The notes under the pieces were generated by a model. It searched no databases. It saw only the letters and a program-made list of their open reading frames with translations, and was not told the origin of the DNA. Below, piece after piece: positions 19,961 to 27,751 of a DNA stretch of 29,605 nt; position 1 is the first letter of the stretch; every line of letters starts with the position of its first letter. The stretch spans positions 1 to 29,605 of the forward strand of contig CAYNKL010000035.1 in NCBI GenBank assembly GCA_964397775.1, given 5' to 3'. Origin of the DNA: Allosediminivita sp964397775 (GTDB taxonomy: Bacteria; Pseudomonadota; Alphaproteobacteria; Rhodobacterales; Rhodobacteraceae). Made by a program: the position numbers and the translations under genes.

Positions 19961-19975
19961 CTAGGGAGGGGGCGA

Positions 19976-20410
19976 TCACCGCGCCCACAACCTCGGCTCG
20001 GCCAGCTCCACCGAGTTATGACCCGGATCGCGGACGTAGATCGACCGCGCGCCGTTGGGCCAGGTGAAATCGGCCTCGATCTCCACACCCGCTGCCTCGA
20101 GCCGCCGACGCCAGTCGTCGAGCGCCTCGCCCGGCATGGCCAGGCACACGTGCCCCTCGCCCCGGCTCCCGTGCGGCGGCACCGGCATGTCCGGGTTGCC
20201 CGGCGGCTTGACCGTCTCGTCGGGGTTGAACACCAGCAGAACGCCCGGCCCCACGCGAAAGAACACGTGACGGTCGCCGACGCGAGAGATCTTCTCCAAC
20301 GCCAGCACCCCTCCATAGAAGGCCTCTGCAGCGTCGAGGTTGCTTGCATAGACGGCCGCTTCAAGCACGCCGGGCGACGGGGCCGCCTCGGGAAGATCAT
20401 CCGATGTCAT
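19976..20410 (-). CDS. VOC-superfamily (glyoxalase/bleomycin-resistance-like) protein
   Basis: A 144-residue protein with the paired beta-alpha-beta-beta-beta modules of the vicinal oxygen chelate fold: VLEAAVYASNLDAAEAFYGGVLAL at the start and YVRDPGHNSVELAEP at the end. His87 (GEGHVCL) and Glu135 (SVELAEP) sit at usual metal-ligand positions, but the first-strand ligand, commonly His, is Ala18. Metal binding may therefore be altered, and the substrate cannot be predicted. The ATG at 20410 is preferred over upstream in-frame starts that add Cys-rich, non-family sequence. Confidence 0.85.
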   Translation of the reverse strand: MTSDDLPEAAPSPGVLEAAVYASNLDAAEAFYGGVLALEKISRVGDRHVFFRVGPGVLLVFNPDETVKPPGNPDMPVPPHGSRGEGHVCLAMPGEALDDWRRRLEAAGVEIEADFTWPNGARSIYVRDPGHNSVELAEPRLWAR

Positions 20411-20546
20411 GACCGGAACCTTAGCAGCCGGCGCGCGAATGCCCAATAGCCCTGTGGACAACACGTCGCAGCACCCCGTCTGCCCTGTCACGAAGCAGTT
20501 ACGTTTTTTGGATACCCCTGCGCAGGAACACTGCATCTTGCGGGGC

Positions 20547-20574
20547 TTGCCAGAAGCTTAACGCGAGATATAGT
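20547..20574 (+). promoter_or_regulatory. Sigma-70-like promoter for the HNH gene
   Basis: TTGCCA (-35, 5 of 6) and TATAGT (-10, 5 of 6) are separated by 16 nt. This is the best-matching promoter I found in the window. Transcription would begin near 20581, leaving a leader of about 64 nt. Confidence 0.65.
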
Positions 20575-20644
20575 GATCCAAGGTTGGGGCGGACCCCGCC
20601 CTGGCGCTTACGATCGAGCAGGCCGGGCGAAGGACGACTCTCCA

Positions 20645-21229
20645 ATGGACGGCGATTTCAGGACGACTTTCGTGCGCGAGCCGGGCGCACTGAAACAACA
20701 CCCCGCGCTTGTGCTGAACGCGGACTACCGGCCACTTTCCTACTATCCGCTCAGTTTGTGGCCGTGGCAGGACGCGGTGAAGGCAGCCTTCCTCGACCGG
20801 GTCGACATCGTCGCCCACTACGACGAGGTGGTCAGAAGTCCCAGCATGACTCTCCAGATCCCCAGCGTCGTGGTCCTCAAGGATTTCGTCAAACCCCAGA
20901 AGCGCGTGGCCTTCACGCGCTTCAATCTTTTTCTGAGGGACGAATTCCGCTGCCAGTACTGTGGCACCAAGACCGAACTGACCTTCGACCATGTGATCCC
21001 CCGCGCCTCGGGCGGCATCACGAGCTGGGAAAACGTCGTGGCCGCCTGCGCGCGCTGCAACCTGCGCAAGGGCTCCAAAAGTCTGCGTCAGGCCGGCATG
21101 AGCCTGTTCAAGCCGCCGCGCCAGCCCTCGGCTTCCGAGCTTCTCAACATGGGGCGCAAGTTTCCGCCCAACCACCTGCACGACAGCTGGCTCGACTTCC
21201 TCTACTGGGACGCCGAGCTGGAGGCGTAG
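20645..21229 (+). CDS. HNH endonuclease-family protein
   Basis: A 194-residue protein with a C-terminal HNH nuclease fold. Cys103 and Cys106 (CQYC) plus Cys135 and Cys138 (CARC) form the zinc site, Asp115-His116 (FDHVIP) is the catalytic start, and Asn130 and Asn139 complete HNH. The N-terminal ~90 residues (ALVLNADYRPLSYYPLSLWPW) are conserved in a family of chromosomal HNH proteins found in alphaproteobacteria and cyanobacteria. No methylase or phage gene is nearby, so it is probably not a restriction enzyme. The ATG at 20645 has GAAGGA upstream and fits the family start. Role unknown. Confidence 0.9.
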   Translation: MDGDFRTTFVREPGALKQHPALVLNADYRPLSYYPLSLWPWQDAVKAAFLDRVDIVAHYDEVVRSPSMTLQIPSVVVLKDFVKPQKRVAFTRFNLFLRDEFRCQYCGTKTELTFDHVIPRASGGITSWENVVAACARCNLRKGSKSLRQAGMSLFKPPRQPSASELLNMGRKFPPNHLHDSWLDFLYWDAELEA

Positions 21230-21310
21230 CCGCGCGCGACATTGCACCGCGCGGTCGTGGACGAGTGATCCGCCGATGGTTCCGGCATTTCAGCCAGGAG
21301 GTATAGATCC

Positions 21311-21808
21311 ATGCGTTTCATTCCAGCCATTGCCCTCGGCCTGCTTCCGCTCGCCGCCATGGCCCAGACCGAAGCTCCCGACCCCGAACCGCCCGCCTCC
21401 GCCGAGGCCCGTCTGGGCGCCGGCAGCCCCGAGGCCGTCGCCGCGGCGCTGCAAGCGCTCGGCTACCGTGCCCTGCTGACGACCGACGATTACGGCGACC
21501 CCAAGATCGTCTCGGGGGCAAGCGGCGCCATGTTCGAGATCTGGTTCTACGGCTGCGAAGAGGCCGCAGACTGCAAGGACCTGCAGTTCTACGGCGGCTT
21601 CGAGACCGAGCGCGCCTTCACCGCCGAAGAAATGAACGACTGGAACCTCGATCAGCTCGTGGGCCAGGCCTACGTCGACGAGAACGGCCACCCGAGGATC
21701 AGCCTCGCCCTGCCCGGGGCCACCGACCTCACGCCCGCCGCCTTCGAGCGTATGGTCATGCGCTGGGACGCCGCCTTCGGCACCTTCGTCAATTTCGTCG
21801 AGTTCTGA
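21311..21808 (+). CDS. Secreted YbjN-domain protein
   Basis: A 165-residue protein with a Sec signal peptide (hydrophobic core 4-16, likely cleavage AMA|QT after residue 18), so periplasmic. The mature part fits the YbjN domain, a type III-secretion-chaperone-like alpha/beta fold of unclear function. Cys82 and Cys88 (YGCEEAADC) could form a disulfide. AGGAGG lies about 8 nt before the ATG. It lies 81 nt downstream of the HNH gene on the same strand. Confidence 0.83.
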   Translation: MRFIPAIALGLLPLAAMAQTEAPDPEPPASAEARLGAGSPEAVAAALQALGYRALLTTDDYGDPKIVSGASGAMFEIWFYGCEEAADCKDLQFYGGFETERAFTAEEMNDWNLDQLVGQAYVDENGHPRISLALPGATDLTPAAFERMVMRWDAAFGTFVNFVEF

Positions 21809-21822
21809 GCCCGGAACGCGAA

Positions 21823-21853
21823 ACGGGCGCCGCGGCTTTCGCCGGGCGCCCGT
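21823..21853. terminator. Hairpin between convergent YbjN and bactofilin genes
   Basis: ACGGGCGCC and GGCGCCCGT form a perfect 9-bp stem around a 13-nt loop, 14 nt after the YbjN stop and 24 nt from the bactofilin stop. No U-run follows on either strand. Its place between convergent genes suggests a bidirectional 3'-end structure. Confidence 0.6.
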
Positions 21854-21877
21854 GAAATCTGCGGGACCTGCCCCGTA

Positions 21878-22435
21878 TCAGCCGTTCGACGCTTCCGCCT
21901 CGGTCGAGGAAGAGCTTTCCTGCGCGCGCGGCGCCGACTGGCCCGAGGACTGACCGCCCGCGGGCTTCTTCGCGCCGCCCTTGCCGCCGGTCAGCGGATC
22001 GTCCTGACGCTGCACGGAGCCCTCGAAATGGGCACCGCTCTCGATAGCGATGGTCTTGTGGATGATGTCACCCTCGACACGCGCAGTCGCGGTCAGGCGC
22101 ACCTTCAGGCCACGCACGCGGCCGACGATACGGCCGTTGATGACCACGTCGTCGGCGACGACTTCGCCCTTTATGGTCGCGGATTCGCCGATGGTCAGCA
22201 GGTGGGCGCGGATATCGCCCTCGACGGTACCCTCCACCTGGATGTCACCGGTGGTCTTCAGGTTACCGACCACATGCAGATCGTTCGACAGCACGGATGC
22301 GGGCGGCTTGGCCTTGGGTGCGGTCGGTTTGTACTCGGAACCAGAGCTGCTGGCACGCGGCATATCCGGGGCTGCGGGCTTCGCAGCCTCGTCCACCTTC
22401 GGGCCGGGCTCATTGATCTTGCTCTTAGAAAACAT
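21878..22435 (-). CDS. Bactofilin
   Basis: A polymer-forming cytoskeletal protein of 185 residues. The bactofilin beta-helix core covers about 48-142, with the repeating hydrophobic/Gly pattern (GDIQVEGTVEGDI, then GEVVADDVVINGRIVG). The flanks are disordered: a Pro/Lys-rich N-terminus and a Gly/Ser/Gln-rich C-terminus. It overlaps the end of the M23 peptidase gene by 11 nt. Bactofilin next to an M23 peptidase is a known pairing that positions peptidoglycan cutting for cell shape, as in Helicobacter CcmA and its Csd peptidases. Confidence 0.93.
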   Translation of the reverse strand: MFSKSKINEPGPKVDEAAKPAAPDMPRASSSGSEYKPTAPKAKPPASVLSNDLHVVGNLKTTGDIQVEGTVEGDIRAHLLTIGESATIKGEVVADDVVINGRIVGRVRGLKVRLTATARVEGDIIHKTIAIESGAHFEGSVQRQDDPLTGGKGGAKKPAGGQSSGQSAPRAQESSSSTEAEASNG

Positions 22436-23738
22436 CGTTCGCAGCCTTGATATAGATCATGGGATTGACCGGTTCGCCGCCAACTCTGACCTCGTAGTGC
22501 AGGTGGGTGCCGGTGGACCGTCCTGTGTTCCCCATATCACCGATGCGATCCCCGCGCGAGACCCTTTGGCCTTTCTCCACGCGGATTTTAGACATGTGCG
22601 CATAGCGCGTCTCGATGCCGAACTCGTGCTGGATCTTCACCAGCCGGCCGTAGCCGGACATCCACCCGGCGTGGATGACAACGCCGTCGGCGGTCGAGTA
22701 GATCGGCGTGCCGTGCGGAGCCGCGAAATCGGTGCCCGCGTGCAGCCGGCCCCAGCGGCGGCCAAAGCCGCTGGTAAAGCGGAACGGGTCCTTCAGCGGT
22801 GTCGCGAAAGGCGCCTTCTGCGCAGCGATGCGGTAGAGGTTCAGCCGGTCCATCTGGTTGAGGATGCGGTTGGCGCGCATGGTCTCGTCGCTGGGTTCCT
22901 CGCTGCGGGTCGACAGGCTCAGCGGGGTCAGCGGACCGCCCTGTCCGGAATAGCCGCTGCGCACCTGGCTGATGATACGGTCGGGATCCATGCCGGCGGC
23001 TTCGAACATCTTGTCGAGCGGCTTGACCGAAACGGTCATCGCCTCTTCCAGCTGCCGGAAGATGCGATCGTTCTCGCTCTCCTTGTTACGCAGCTCCATG
23101 GCCATGCGATCGGCGCGCACCAGCGCGTCCTGGGCATCGGCCACCACCTGGTCACGCTCTTCGGCGGTCCGCGACAGGGCCTGCGTCAGCATCTCGAGCG
23201 TGGCGTCGCCCTCGCCGTTGCCGGCCGAGGCCACCTGAGTGCCGCCTTCGATCTGCTGCTGGAGGCTCGCCACGCGTTCGCTGGCGGCCTCGCGCTCTTT
23301 CATGGTCTTGCGCAGCGTCGCCTGGATCACGTCGATCCCGGTCTCGAGCTCGCGGCGCTTGGTTTCGGATTCGAGCAGTTCCGTCTGCATCGCCGAGATC
23401 TGCTGAAGCGCCGCGTTGAAGCGCTCCTGCGCCTGGGCCGCTTCGTGGGCCCGCGCATCGCGCTCGCCCGAGAGGGCGTTGAGCCGCTGCTGATATGTGG
23501 TCTGCTCGCGCTCGGCCTGTTCCCGGTAGTTGCCCGATCCGATGCTGTCCATCAGCAGGATCGCCGTTGCAACGATGGTCCAGGCCACGACGAGCCCGGC
23601 ACCGGTGGCGGCGATGGCCTGGGTGCCTGGACGAAGCCGGATGAACCTTGTGTCTGTCTCGGATCTCAGAAAGAGACGACGTTCCGGAAAAAAGCCCTCT
23701 AGGAGCGCATGAAGTCTGATCGCGAGACGCGTTCTCAC
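22425..23738 (-). CDS. M23 (LytM) peptidoglycan endopeptidase with coiled coil
   Basis: A 437-residue membrane-anchored peptidase. Residues 1-40 are cytoplasmic and basic, 41-63 form a membrane helix, and about 70-190 are a charged coiled coil. The C-terminal LytM domain has the zinc ligands His333 and Asp337 (HAGTD) and His414 (HLH), with His381 (YAHMS) and His412 completing the active site, so it should be active. The start is GTG at 23738, with AAGGGA upstream. It lies directly before, and overlaps, the bactofilin gene, so cell-shape-related cell-wall hydrolysis is the likely role. Confidence 0.93.
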   Translation of the reverse strand: MRTRLAIRLHALLEGFFPERRLFLRSETDTRFIRLRPGTQAIAATGAGLVVAWTIVATAILLMDSIGSGNYREQAEREQTTYQQRLNALSGERDARAHEAAQAQERFNAALQQISAMQTELLESETKRRELETGIDVIQATLRKTMKEREAASERVASLQQQIEGGTQVASAGNGEGDATLEMLTQALSRTAEERDQVVADAQDALVRADRMAMELRNKESENDRIFRQLEEAMTVSVKPLDKMFEAAGMDPDRIISQVRSGYSGQGGPLTPLSLSTRSEEPSDETMRANRILNQMDRLNLYRIAAQKAPFATPLKDPFRFTSGFGRRWGRLHAGTDFAAPHGTPIYSTADGVVIHAGWMSGYGRLVKIQHEFGIETRYAHMSKIRVEKGQRVSRGDRIGDMGNTGRSTGTHLHYEVRVGGEPVNPMIYIKAANDVF

Positions 23739-23776
23739 TTGGTCGTCCCTTTATCCCGTCTCAATACCTGGCACTC

Positions 23777-23790
23777 GGTTCCCCCGAACC
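23777..23790. other. Short palindrome upstream of the M23 gene
   Basis: GGTTC-cccc-GAACC lies about 40 bp upstream of the GTG start, in the 172-bp gap after the DUF455 gene. It could be an operator or a small hairpin; the stem is only 5 bp. I found no convincing promoter or terminator in the rest of this gap. Confidence 0.2.
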
Positions 23791-23910
23791 CGGCGCCTTG
23801 AGAGAGGGGTTAGCCGCCACTTCACACATCCGCAACATTTTTGGCTGGATGGTTCCCCACGATGGGCGCACCCCCGCCGAAATGGCAAAAATCCGCCGAA
23901 CCGAAAGGCT

Positions 23911-24723
23911 TTACCCGCGAGTCTGATCCACCAGCGGCCAGTAAAAATCAGGCGGCAAACCGGCCTCGGCACGCTTTTCCTCGTTGAAAGGCGGCTTCAG
24001 TGACCCTTTGAAATATCTTTTGACGAGGGTGTGGAACGCATCCTTGGGGTCCTCGTCATGGCGCCCGCACAGGAAATGGAACCACTTGGAGCCATAGGCC
24101 ACGTGCCCCACCTCCTCGGCGTAGATGGTCTCCAGCGCCGCCACGGCGCTGGCAGCCTCCGCCTTGCGGAAGACCTCGATCATGCCCGGCGTTACGTCGA
24201 GCCCGCGCGCCTCCAGCACCATGGGCACGACTGCCAGCCGCCCCATGAAGTCCTCGACCGTCTCCTCGGCGGCACGCCACATGCCCGCATGCGCCGGCAG
24301 CGCGCCGTAGAAACTGCCCGCCTCTTCAAGGCAGTCGCACATCAGGTTGAAGTGCTTGCTCTCCTCGTCGGCGGCCTTGACCCAATCGTCGTAGAACCCC
24401 GGCGGCATGGTCACATGCGCAAAGCGCGGGATGATGTCCCAGTGCAGGTCCACGGCGTTGAGCTCGATATGCGCCACCGCGTGCAGCAACGCGATGCGCC
24501 CCTGCGGGCTGCCCGACCGGCGCCGCGGCACGTCCCGCGGGTCCAGCAGCTCGGGCTTTTCGGGTCGCGACGGGCGCAGCGGCGCCTCCGCCTGCCCCAC
24601 CTCGGGCATCCCGCCCGCCTCGCGCGCGGCGAACCATTCGGCCGCATAGCGCCGCGACTTGGCGGTCTTCTCACGCCCGTCGGCGGTGGTCAGAACGTCC
24701 ACCGCCATCTCGCTCAGCGTCAT
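23911..24723 (-). CDS. DUF455 ferritin-like protein
   Basis: A 270-residue protein of the DUF455 family with a four-helix ferritin-like bundle. Candidate di-iron ligands follow the expected order: Glu87 (HIEL), Glu121 and His124 (EESKH), Glu171 (VLEARG), and Glu204 and His207 (EEVGH). A di-iron oxygenase or reductase activity is therefore likely, but no substrate is established for the family. I use the ATG at 24723; a TTG two codons earlier is possible. It begins 10 nt after the esterase stop, so it is the last gene of a three-gene unit. Confidence 0.85.
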   Translation of the reverse strand: MTLSEMAVDVLTTADGREKTAKSRRYAAEWFAAREAGGMPEVGQAEAPLRPSRPEKPELLDPRDVPRRRSGSPQGRIALLHAVAHIELNAVDLHWDIIPRFAHVTMPPGFYDDWVKAADEESKHFNLMCDCLEEAGSFYGALPAHAGMWRAAEETVEDFMGRLAVVPMVLEARGLDVTPGMIEVFRKAEAASAVAALETIYAEEVGHVAYGSKWFHFLCGRHDEDPKDAFHTLVKRYFKGSLKPPFNEEKRAEAGLPPDFYWPLVDQTRG

Positions 24724-24733
24724 CGGCAAGGGA

Positions 24734-25399
24734 TCAGAACCCGCACTTGTCGCGCAGGAAGGCCAGCGCCACCTGCAACCCGTCCGGCGCGATCCCGTGC
24801 GCCGTGCCCTTCATGATATGGGCATAGACCTCGCGGAAGCCCGCCTCCTGCAAGGCCTCGGCCGCCTGCGGCATCGACTCGGGCGGCACCACGTCGTCCT
24901 GATCGCCATGCACCAGCAGCACCGGCGGTTTCGACACCACCTCGTCGCTCAGCAGCTCCGGCTCCAGAAGCCGCCCCGAAAACCCGACGATGCCCGCAAC
25001 CTCGTCCTCGCGCCGGGGCGCCACGTGCAGCGCCATCATGGTGCCCTGCGAAAAACCGACCAGCGCCACCTGCTCGGGCATCAGATCCTCGTCCACCATC
25101 AGCGCGTCGAGAAAGGCCTCGAGATCCGCCGCAGCCCGGACCATGCCGGACATGGCCTCTTCCTCCGAGGACCCGTCGATCCAGGGGATCGGGAACCACT
25201 GAAAGCCGAAGGGCGCTCCGGCGCAGGCCTCGGGCGCGTCGGGCGCCACGAAAAGCGTGTCGGGCAGATGCTCGCCCAGCGGGTCGGCCAGCCCCAGCAG
25301 GTCGGCCCCGTTCGCGCCGTAGCCGTGCAGGAACACGACACAGGACCGCTTGTCGCCCGAGACCGGCTCGCGCCGGCCGGTGTTCAGCACACGTGTCAC
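24734..25399 (-). CDS. Carboxylesterase/phospholipase-type alpha/beta hydrolase
   Basis: A 221-residue member of the acyl-protein thioesterase/carboxylesterase family. LHGYGANG (24-31) is the oxyanion motif, Ser117 in GFSQG the nucleophile, Asp168 in HGDQDDVVP the acid and His201 in GTAHG the base. No signal peptide, so cytoplasmic. It starts with GTG, and that GTG overlaps the glycosylase stop (GTGA), a sign of translational coupling. The substrate is unknown; small acyl esters are typical for the family. Confidence 0.9.
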   Translation of the reverse strand: MTRVLNTGRREPVSGDKRSCVVFLHGYGANGADLLGLADPLGEHLPDTLFVAPDAPEACAGAPFGFQWFPIPWIDGSSEEEAMSGMVRAAADLEAFLDALMVDEDLMPEQVALVGFSQGTMMALHVAPRREDEVAGIVGFSGRLLEPELLSDEVVSKPPVLLVHGDQDDVVPPESMPQAAEALQEAGFREVYAHIMKGTAHGIAPDGLQVALAFLRDKCGF

Positions 25400-26028
25400 A
25401 GGACACCCTCCCTCTGTTTCTCCACGTGGTAGTAGGCCCAGAGCGCCCGCGCCGCAACCGATCGCCAGGGCGACCAGGCCTCGGCCATGCCGCGCAGCGC
25501 GCGCTCCTTCGGCCGTTCGGGCAGGTCAAAAAGCAGCCGCGCGCCTTCCTGCAGGGCCAGGTCGCCGGGGGCAAAGACATCCGCCCGGCCGAGGCTGAAC
25601 ATGGCATAGATCTCGGCGGTCCAGACGCCGATGCCCTTCACCGCCACCAGCCGCCTGACGACCTCGCCGTCGGGCATCTCCCGCAGCGCGTCGAAGTCGA
25701 TCCCCGCCTCGGCCAGCGCGCGGGCATAGCTCGCCTTCTGCCGCGACAACCCCAGCGCGCGCAGATCCTCTTCGCTGCGCGCCGCCACCGCCTCCGGCGT
25801 CACCGCGCCCGCCTCTTCGAGCCGCCCCCAGATCGCCCGGGCCGAGGCCACGCTCACCTGCTGGCTGACGATGGCCTGCAAGAGCTGCGCAAACCCCTCC
25901 GGCCGCCGCCGCAAGGGCAGCGGTCCCGCGACCTCAAGCGCATGGGCAAAGCGCGGCTCGGCCTCTGCCAGCCATACCGCGCCTTCCAGCACGCAGTCGT
26001 CCGTCTCGATGATCCGTCCGGTATCCAT
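25396..26028 (-). CDS. DNA-3-methyladenine glycosylase II (AlkA-type)
   Basis: Removes alkylated purines in base excision repair. The 210-residue protein has the helix-hairpin-helix motif VAVKGIGVWTAEIY (128-141) and catalytic Asp156 in FAPGDLALQ, equivalent to Asp238 of E. coli AlkA. It lacks the extra N-terminal domain of E. coli AlkA, which is normal for the short form. AIVSQQVSVASA (52-63) is also typical. The ATG at 26028 is chosen because the open frame upstream only covers a palindromic repeat region. It overlaps the esterase gene by 4 nt. Confidence 0.92.
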   Translation of the reverse strand: MDTGRIIETDDCVLEGAVWLAEAEPRFAHALEVAGPLPLRRRPEGFAQLLQAIVSQQVSVASARAIWGRLEEAGAVTPEAVAARSEEDLRALGLSRQKASYARALAEAGIDFDALREMPDGEVVRRLVAVKGIGVWTAEIYAMFSLGRADVFAPGDLALQEGARLLFDLPERPKERALRGMAEAWSPWRSVAARALWAYYHVEKQREGVL

Positions 26029-26077
26029 GACACCCGAGCTAAGCCCCCCGACGCGCCCCTGCAACACCGCGCTGCCT

Positions 26078-26259
26078 CGAAGCTTCGCTCCGGAGCCGCC
26101 CCTCGCCTTGTGCCCGGAAAGACGGGGCCTGGCGGCACGGTCAAGCGGAATTGCCGAGGGCCCCCGCAAGGGGAGACGGCCATTCCGCTTGAGCGGGACG
26201 GCAGGTCCTGTCAGGGCACGAACAAGGCGAGGGCCGGGGCCGGGGCGAAGCGGGCTTCG
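26078..26259. repeat. ~180-bp imperfect palindrome in a 410-bp gene-free gap
   Basis: The gap 26029-26438 lies between divergent genes and holds one large imperfect inverted repeat. Matching arm segments, from outside in: CGAAGC...TTCGC (from 26078) with GCGAAG...GCTTCG (to 26259); CCTCGCCTTGT (26101-26111) with ACAAGGCGAGG (26222-26232); TCAAGCGGAAT (26141-26151) with ATTCCGCTTGA (26182-26192). The segments between are only partly complementary. It could be a small non-coding mobile element (MITE-like) or a dispersed repeat. I see no coding sequence in the gap, and 26260-26438 shows no clear promoter. Confidence 0.7.
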
Positions 26260-26438
26260 CTCTGGTGAGCCCTGAAGCCGGAAACACTGACCAGACAGGC
26301 GACGCCCCGACTCTATGCGTCACCTCCGCAATCCCCCTGAATAAGAGCGCGCGGAAGCGCCCCTTCGGACCTCCTCGGCCATAGGCCGCGACGCTTTCGC
26401 CCTTGCGCCGCCGCCGCCCGCTGCCTACCGATCCGCAT

Positions 26439-27668
26439 ATGACCGACATGACCGCCCCCTCCGACAGCCGCGCCAAGCGCAACGTGATCGTCCTCGTCCT
26501 CGCGCAGGCGCTGCTCGGGGCACAGATGCCGATGATCTTCACCATCGGCGGGTTGGCGGGCCAGTCGCTGGCGGGCAATCCCTGCTTCGCCACCCTGCCG
26601 ATCTCGCTGATCGTGCTGGGCTCCATGCTCTCGGCCACGCCGCTGTCGTGGTTCATGCAGCGCTTCGGCCGCCGGGCGGGCTTCTTCGCGGGCGCCGCGG
26701 GCGGCGCGCTCGGCGGGGCGGTCGGCGCTTACGGGCTCTACATGGCCTCCTTTCCGATCTTCCTCGCGGGCTCCTTCCTGACCGGTCTCTACATGTCGGC
26801 GCAGGGCTTCTACCGCTTCGCCGCCGCCGACACCGCCTCCGAGGCCTTCCGCCCCAAGGCGATCTCCTACGTCATGGCCGGCGGCCTCGCTTCGGCCATC
26901 CTCGGCCCGCAGATCGTCAAGCTCACCGCCTCCGCCTATGTGATCCCCTTCCTCGGCACCTATGCCGCGGTGATCGCCATCAACCTCGTGGGCGCACTGC
27001 TTTTCCTCGTCCTCGACATCCCGAAGCCCCCCGTGCCTGAGGAAGACGCCCCCAAGGGCCGCACCCGGCGCGAGCTTCTGGCCACGCCGCGCATCGCCGT
27101 CGCGGTCATCTGCGCCATGGTCTCCTACGCGCTGATGAACCTCGTCATGACCTCCACACCGCTGGCGGTCGTGGGCTGCGGCTACGACACGAGCGACGCC
27201 GCCGACGTGGTCACCGGCCACGTGCTCGCCATGTTCGCGCCCTCCTTCTTCACCGGCCACCTCATCGCCCGCTTCGGGGTCGAGAAGATCGTGGCCCTCG
27301 GCCTCGTCATCCTCGCAGGCGCCGGCGCCGTGGCGCTCTCGGGGGTGCAGCTCGAACAGTTCTTTATCGCGCTCATCCTGCTGGGCCTCGGCTGGAACTT
27401 CGGCTTCATCGGCGCCACGACCATGCTCGCCGGTGCGCACGAGGCGCACGAGCGCGGCCGCATGCAGGGCCTCAACGATCTCATCGTCTTCGGCGGCGTG
27501 ACGCTGGCCTCGCTCGCCTCGGGCGGTCTCATGAACTGCTCCGGCGGCTCACCCGAGGCCGGCTGGGCCGCGGTCAACCTCGCCATGGCGCCTTTCCTTG
27601 CGCTGGCGGGCGGCGCCCTCATCTGGCTGGTCCTGCGGCCCTCCGACGAGGACGGCAAGACCGCCTGA
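26439..27668 (+). CDS. MFS transporter
   Basis: A 409-residue inner-membrane protein with about 12 hydrophobic helices. The first cytoplasmic loop has MQRFGRRAGF, a version of the MFS loop 2-3 motif, and the central loop (about 200-215) is charged. Substrate unknown; the N-terminal QALLGAQMPMIFTIGGLAG suggests a branch of MFS common in proteobacteria with no characterised member that I recognise. The ATG at 26439 has almost no Shine-Dalgarno sequence; the ATG at 26448 is an alternative and a TTG at 26403 is unlikely. It is convergent with the DHA2 transporter gene and shares its terminator. Confidence 0.85.
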   Translation: MTDMTAPSDSRAKRNVIVLVLAQALLGAQMPMIFTIGGLAGQSLAGNPCFATLPISLIVLGSMLSATPLSWFMQRFGRRAGFFAGAAGGALGGAVGAYGLYMASFPIFLAGSFLTGLYMSAQGFYRFAAADTASEAFRPKAISYVMAGGLASAILGPQIVKLTASAYVIPFLGTYAAVIAINLVGALLFLVLDIPKPPVPEEDAPKGRTRRELLATPRIAVAVICAMVSYALMNLVMTSTPLAVVGCGYDTSDAADVVTGHVLAMFAPSFFTGHLIARFGVEKIVALGLVILAGAGAVALSGVQLEQFFIALILLGLGWNFGFIGATTMLAGAHEAHERGRMQGLNDLIVFGGVTLASLASGGLMNCSGGSPEAGWAAVNLAMAPFLALAGGALIWLVLRPSDEDGKTA

Positions 27669-27672
27669 GACG

Positions 27673-27707
27673 AAAAAAGCGGCTGCCTCCTCATGGACGG
27701 CAGCCGC
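27673..27707 (-). terminator. Rho-independent terminator shared by convergent MFS genes
   Basis: GCGGCTGCC and GGCAGCCGC form a perfect 9-bp stem with an 11-nt loop. On the minus strand it is followed by six T residues, giving a canonical intrinsic terminator 45 nt after the DHA2 stop codon. It also lies 5 nt beyond the stop of the plus-strand MFS gene, where the stem may mark its 3' end, though without a U-run on that strand. Confidence 0.85.
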
Positions 27708-27751
27708 CTCTCAGCACCGGAGCCGTTCCGCGGATCAGCCCCGCGCGCCGC

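Noticed and set aside
20452..20462. DnaA-box-like TGTGGACAA
   Set aside because: A single copy with one mismatch, no cluster of boxes, no AT-rich unwinding region and no origin-associated genes nearby.
20490..20510. T-rich run (TTTTTT) upstream of the HNH gene as a terminator
   Set aside because: No stable hairpin directly precedes it on either strand, and the flanking genes are divergent, so no terminator is expected.
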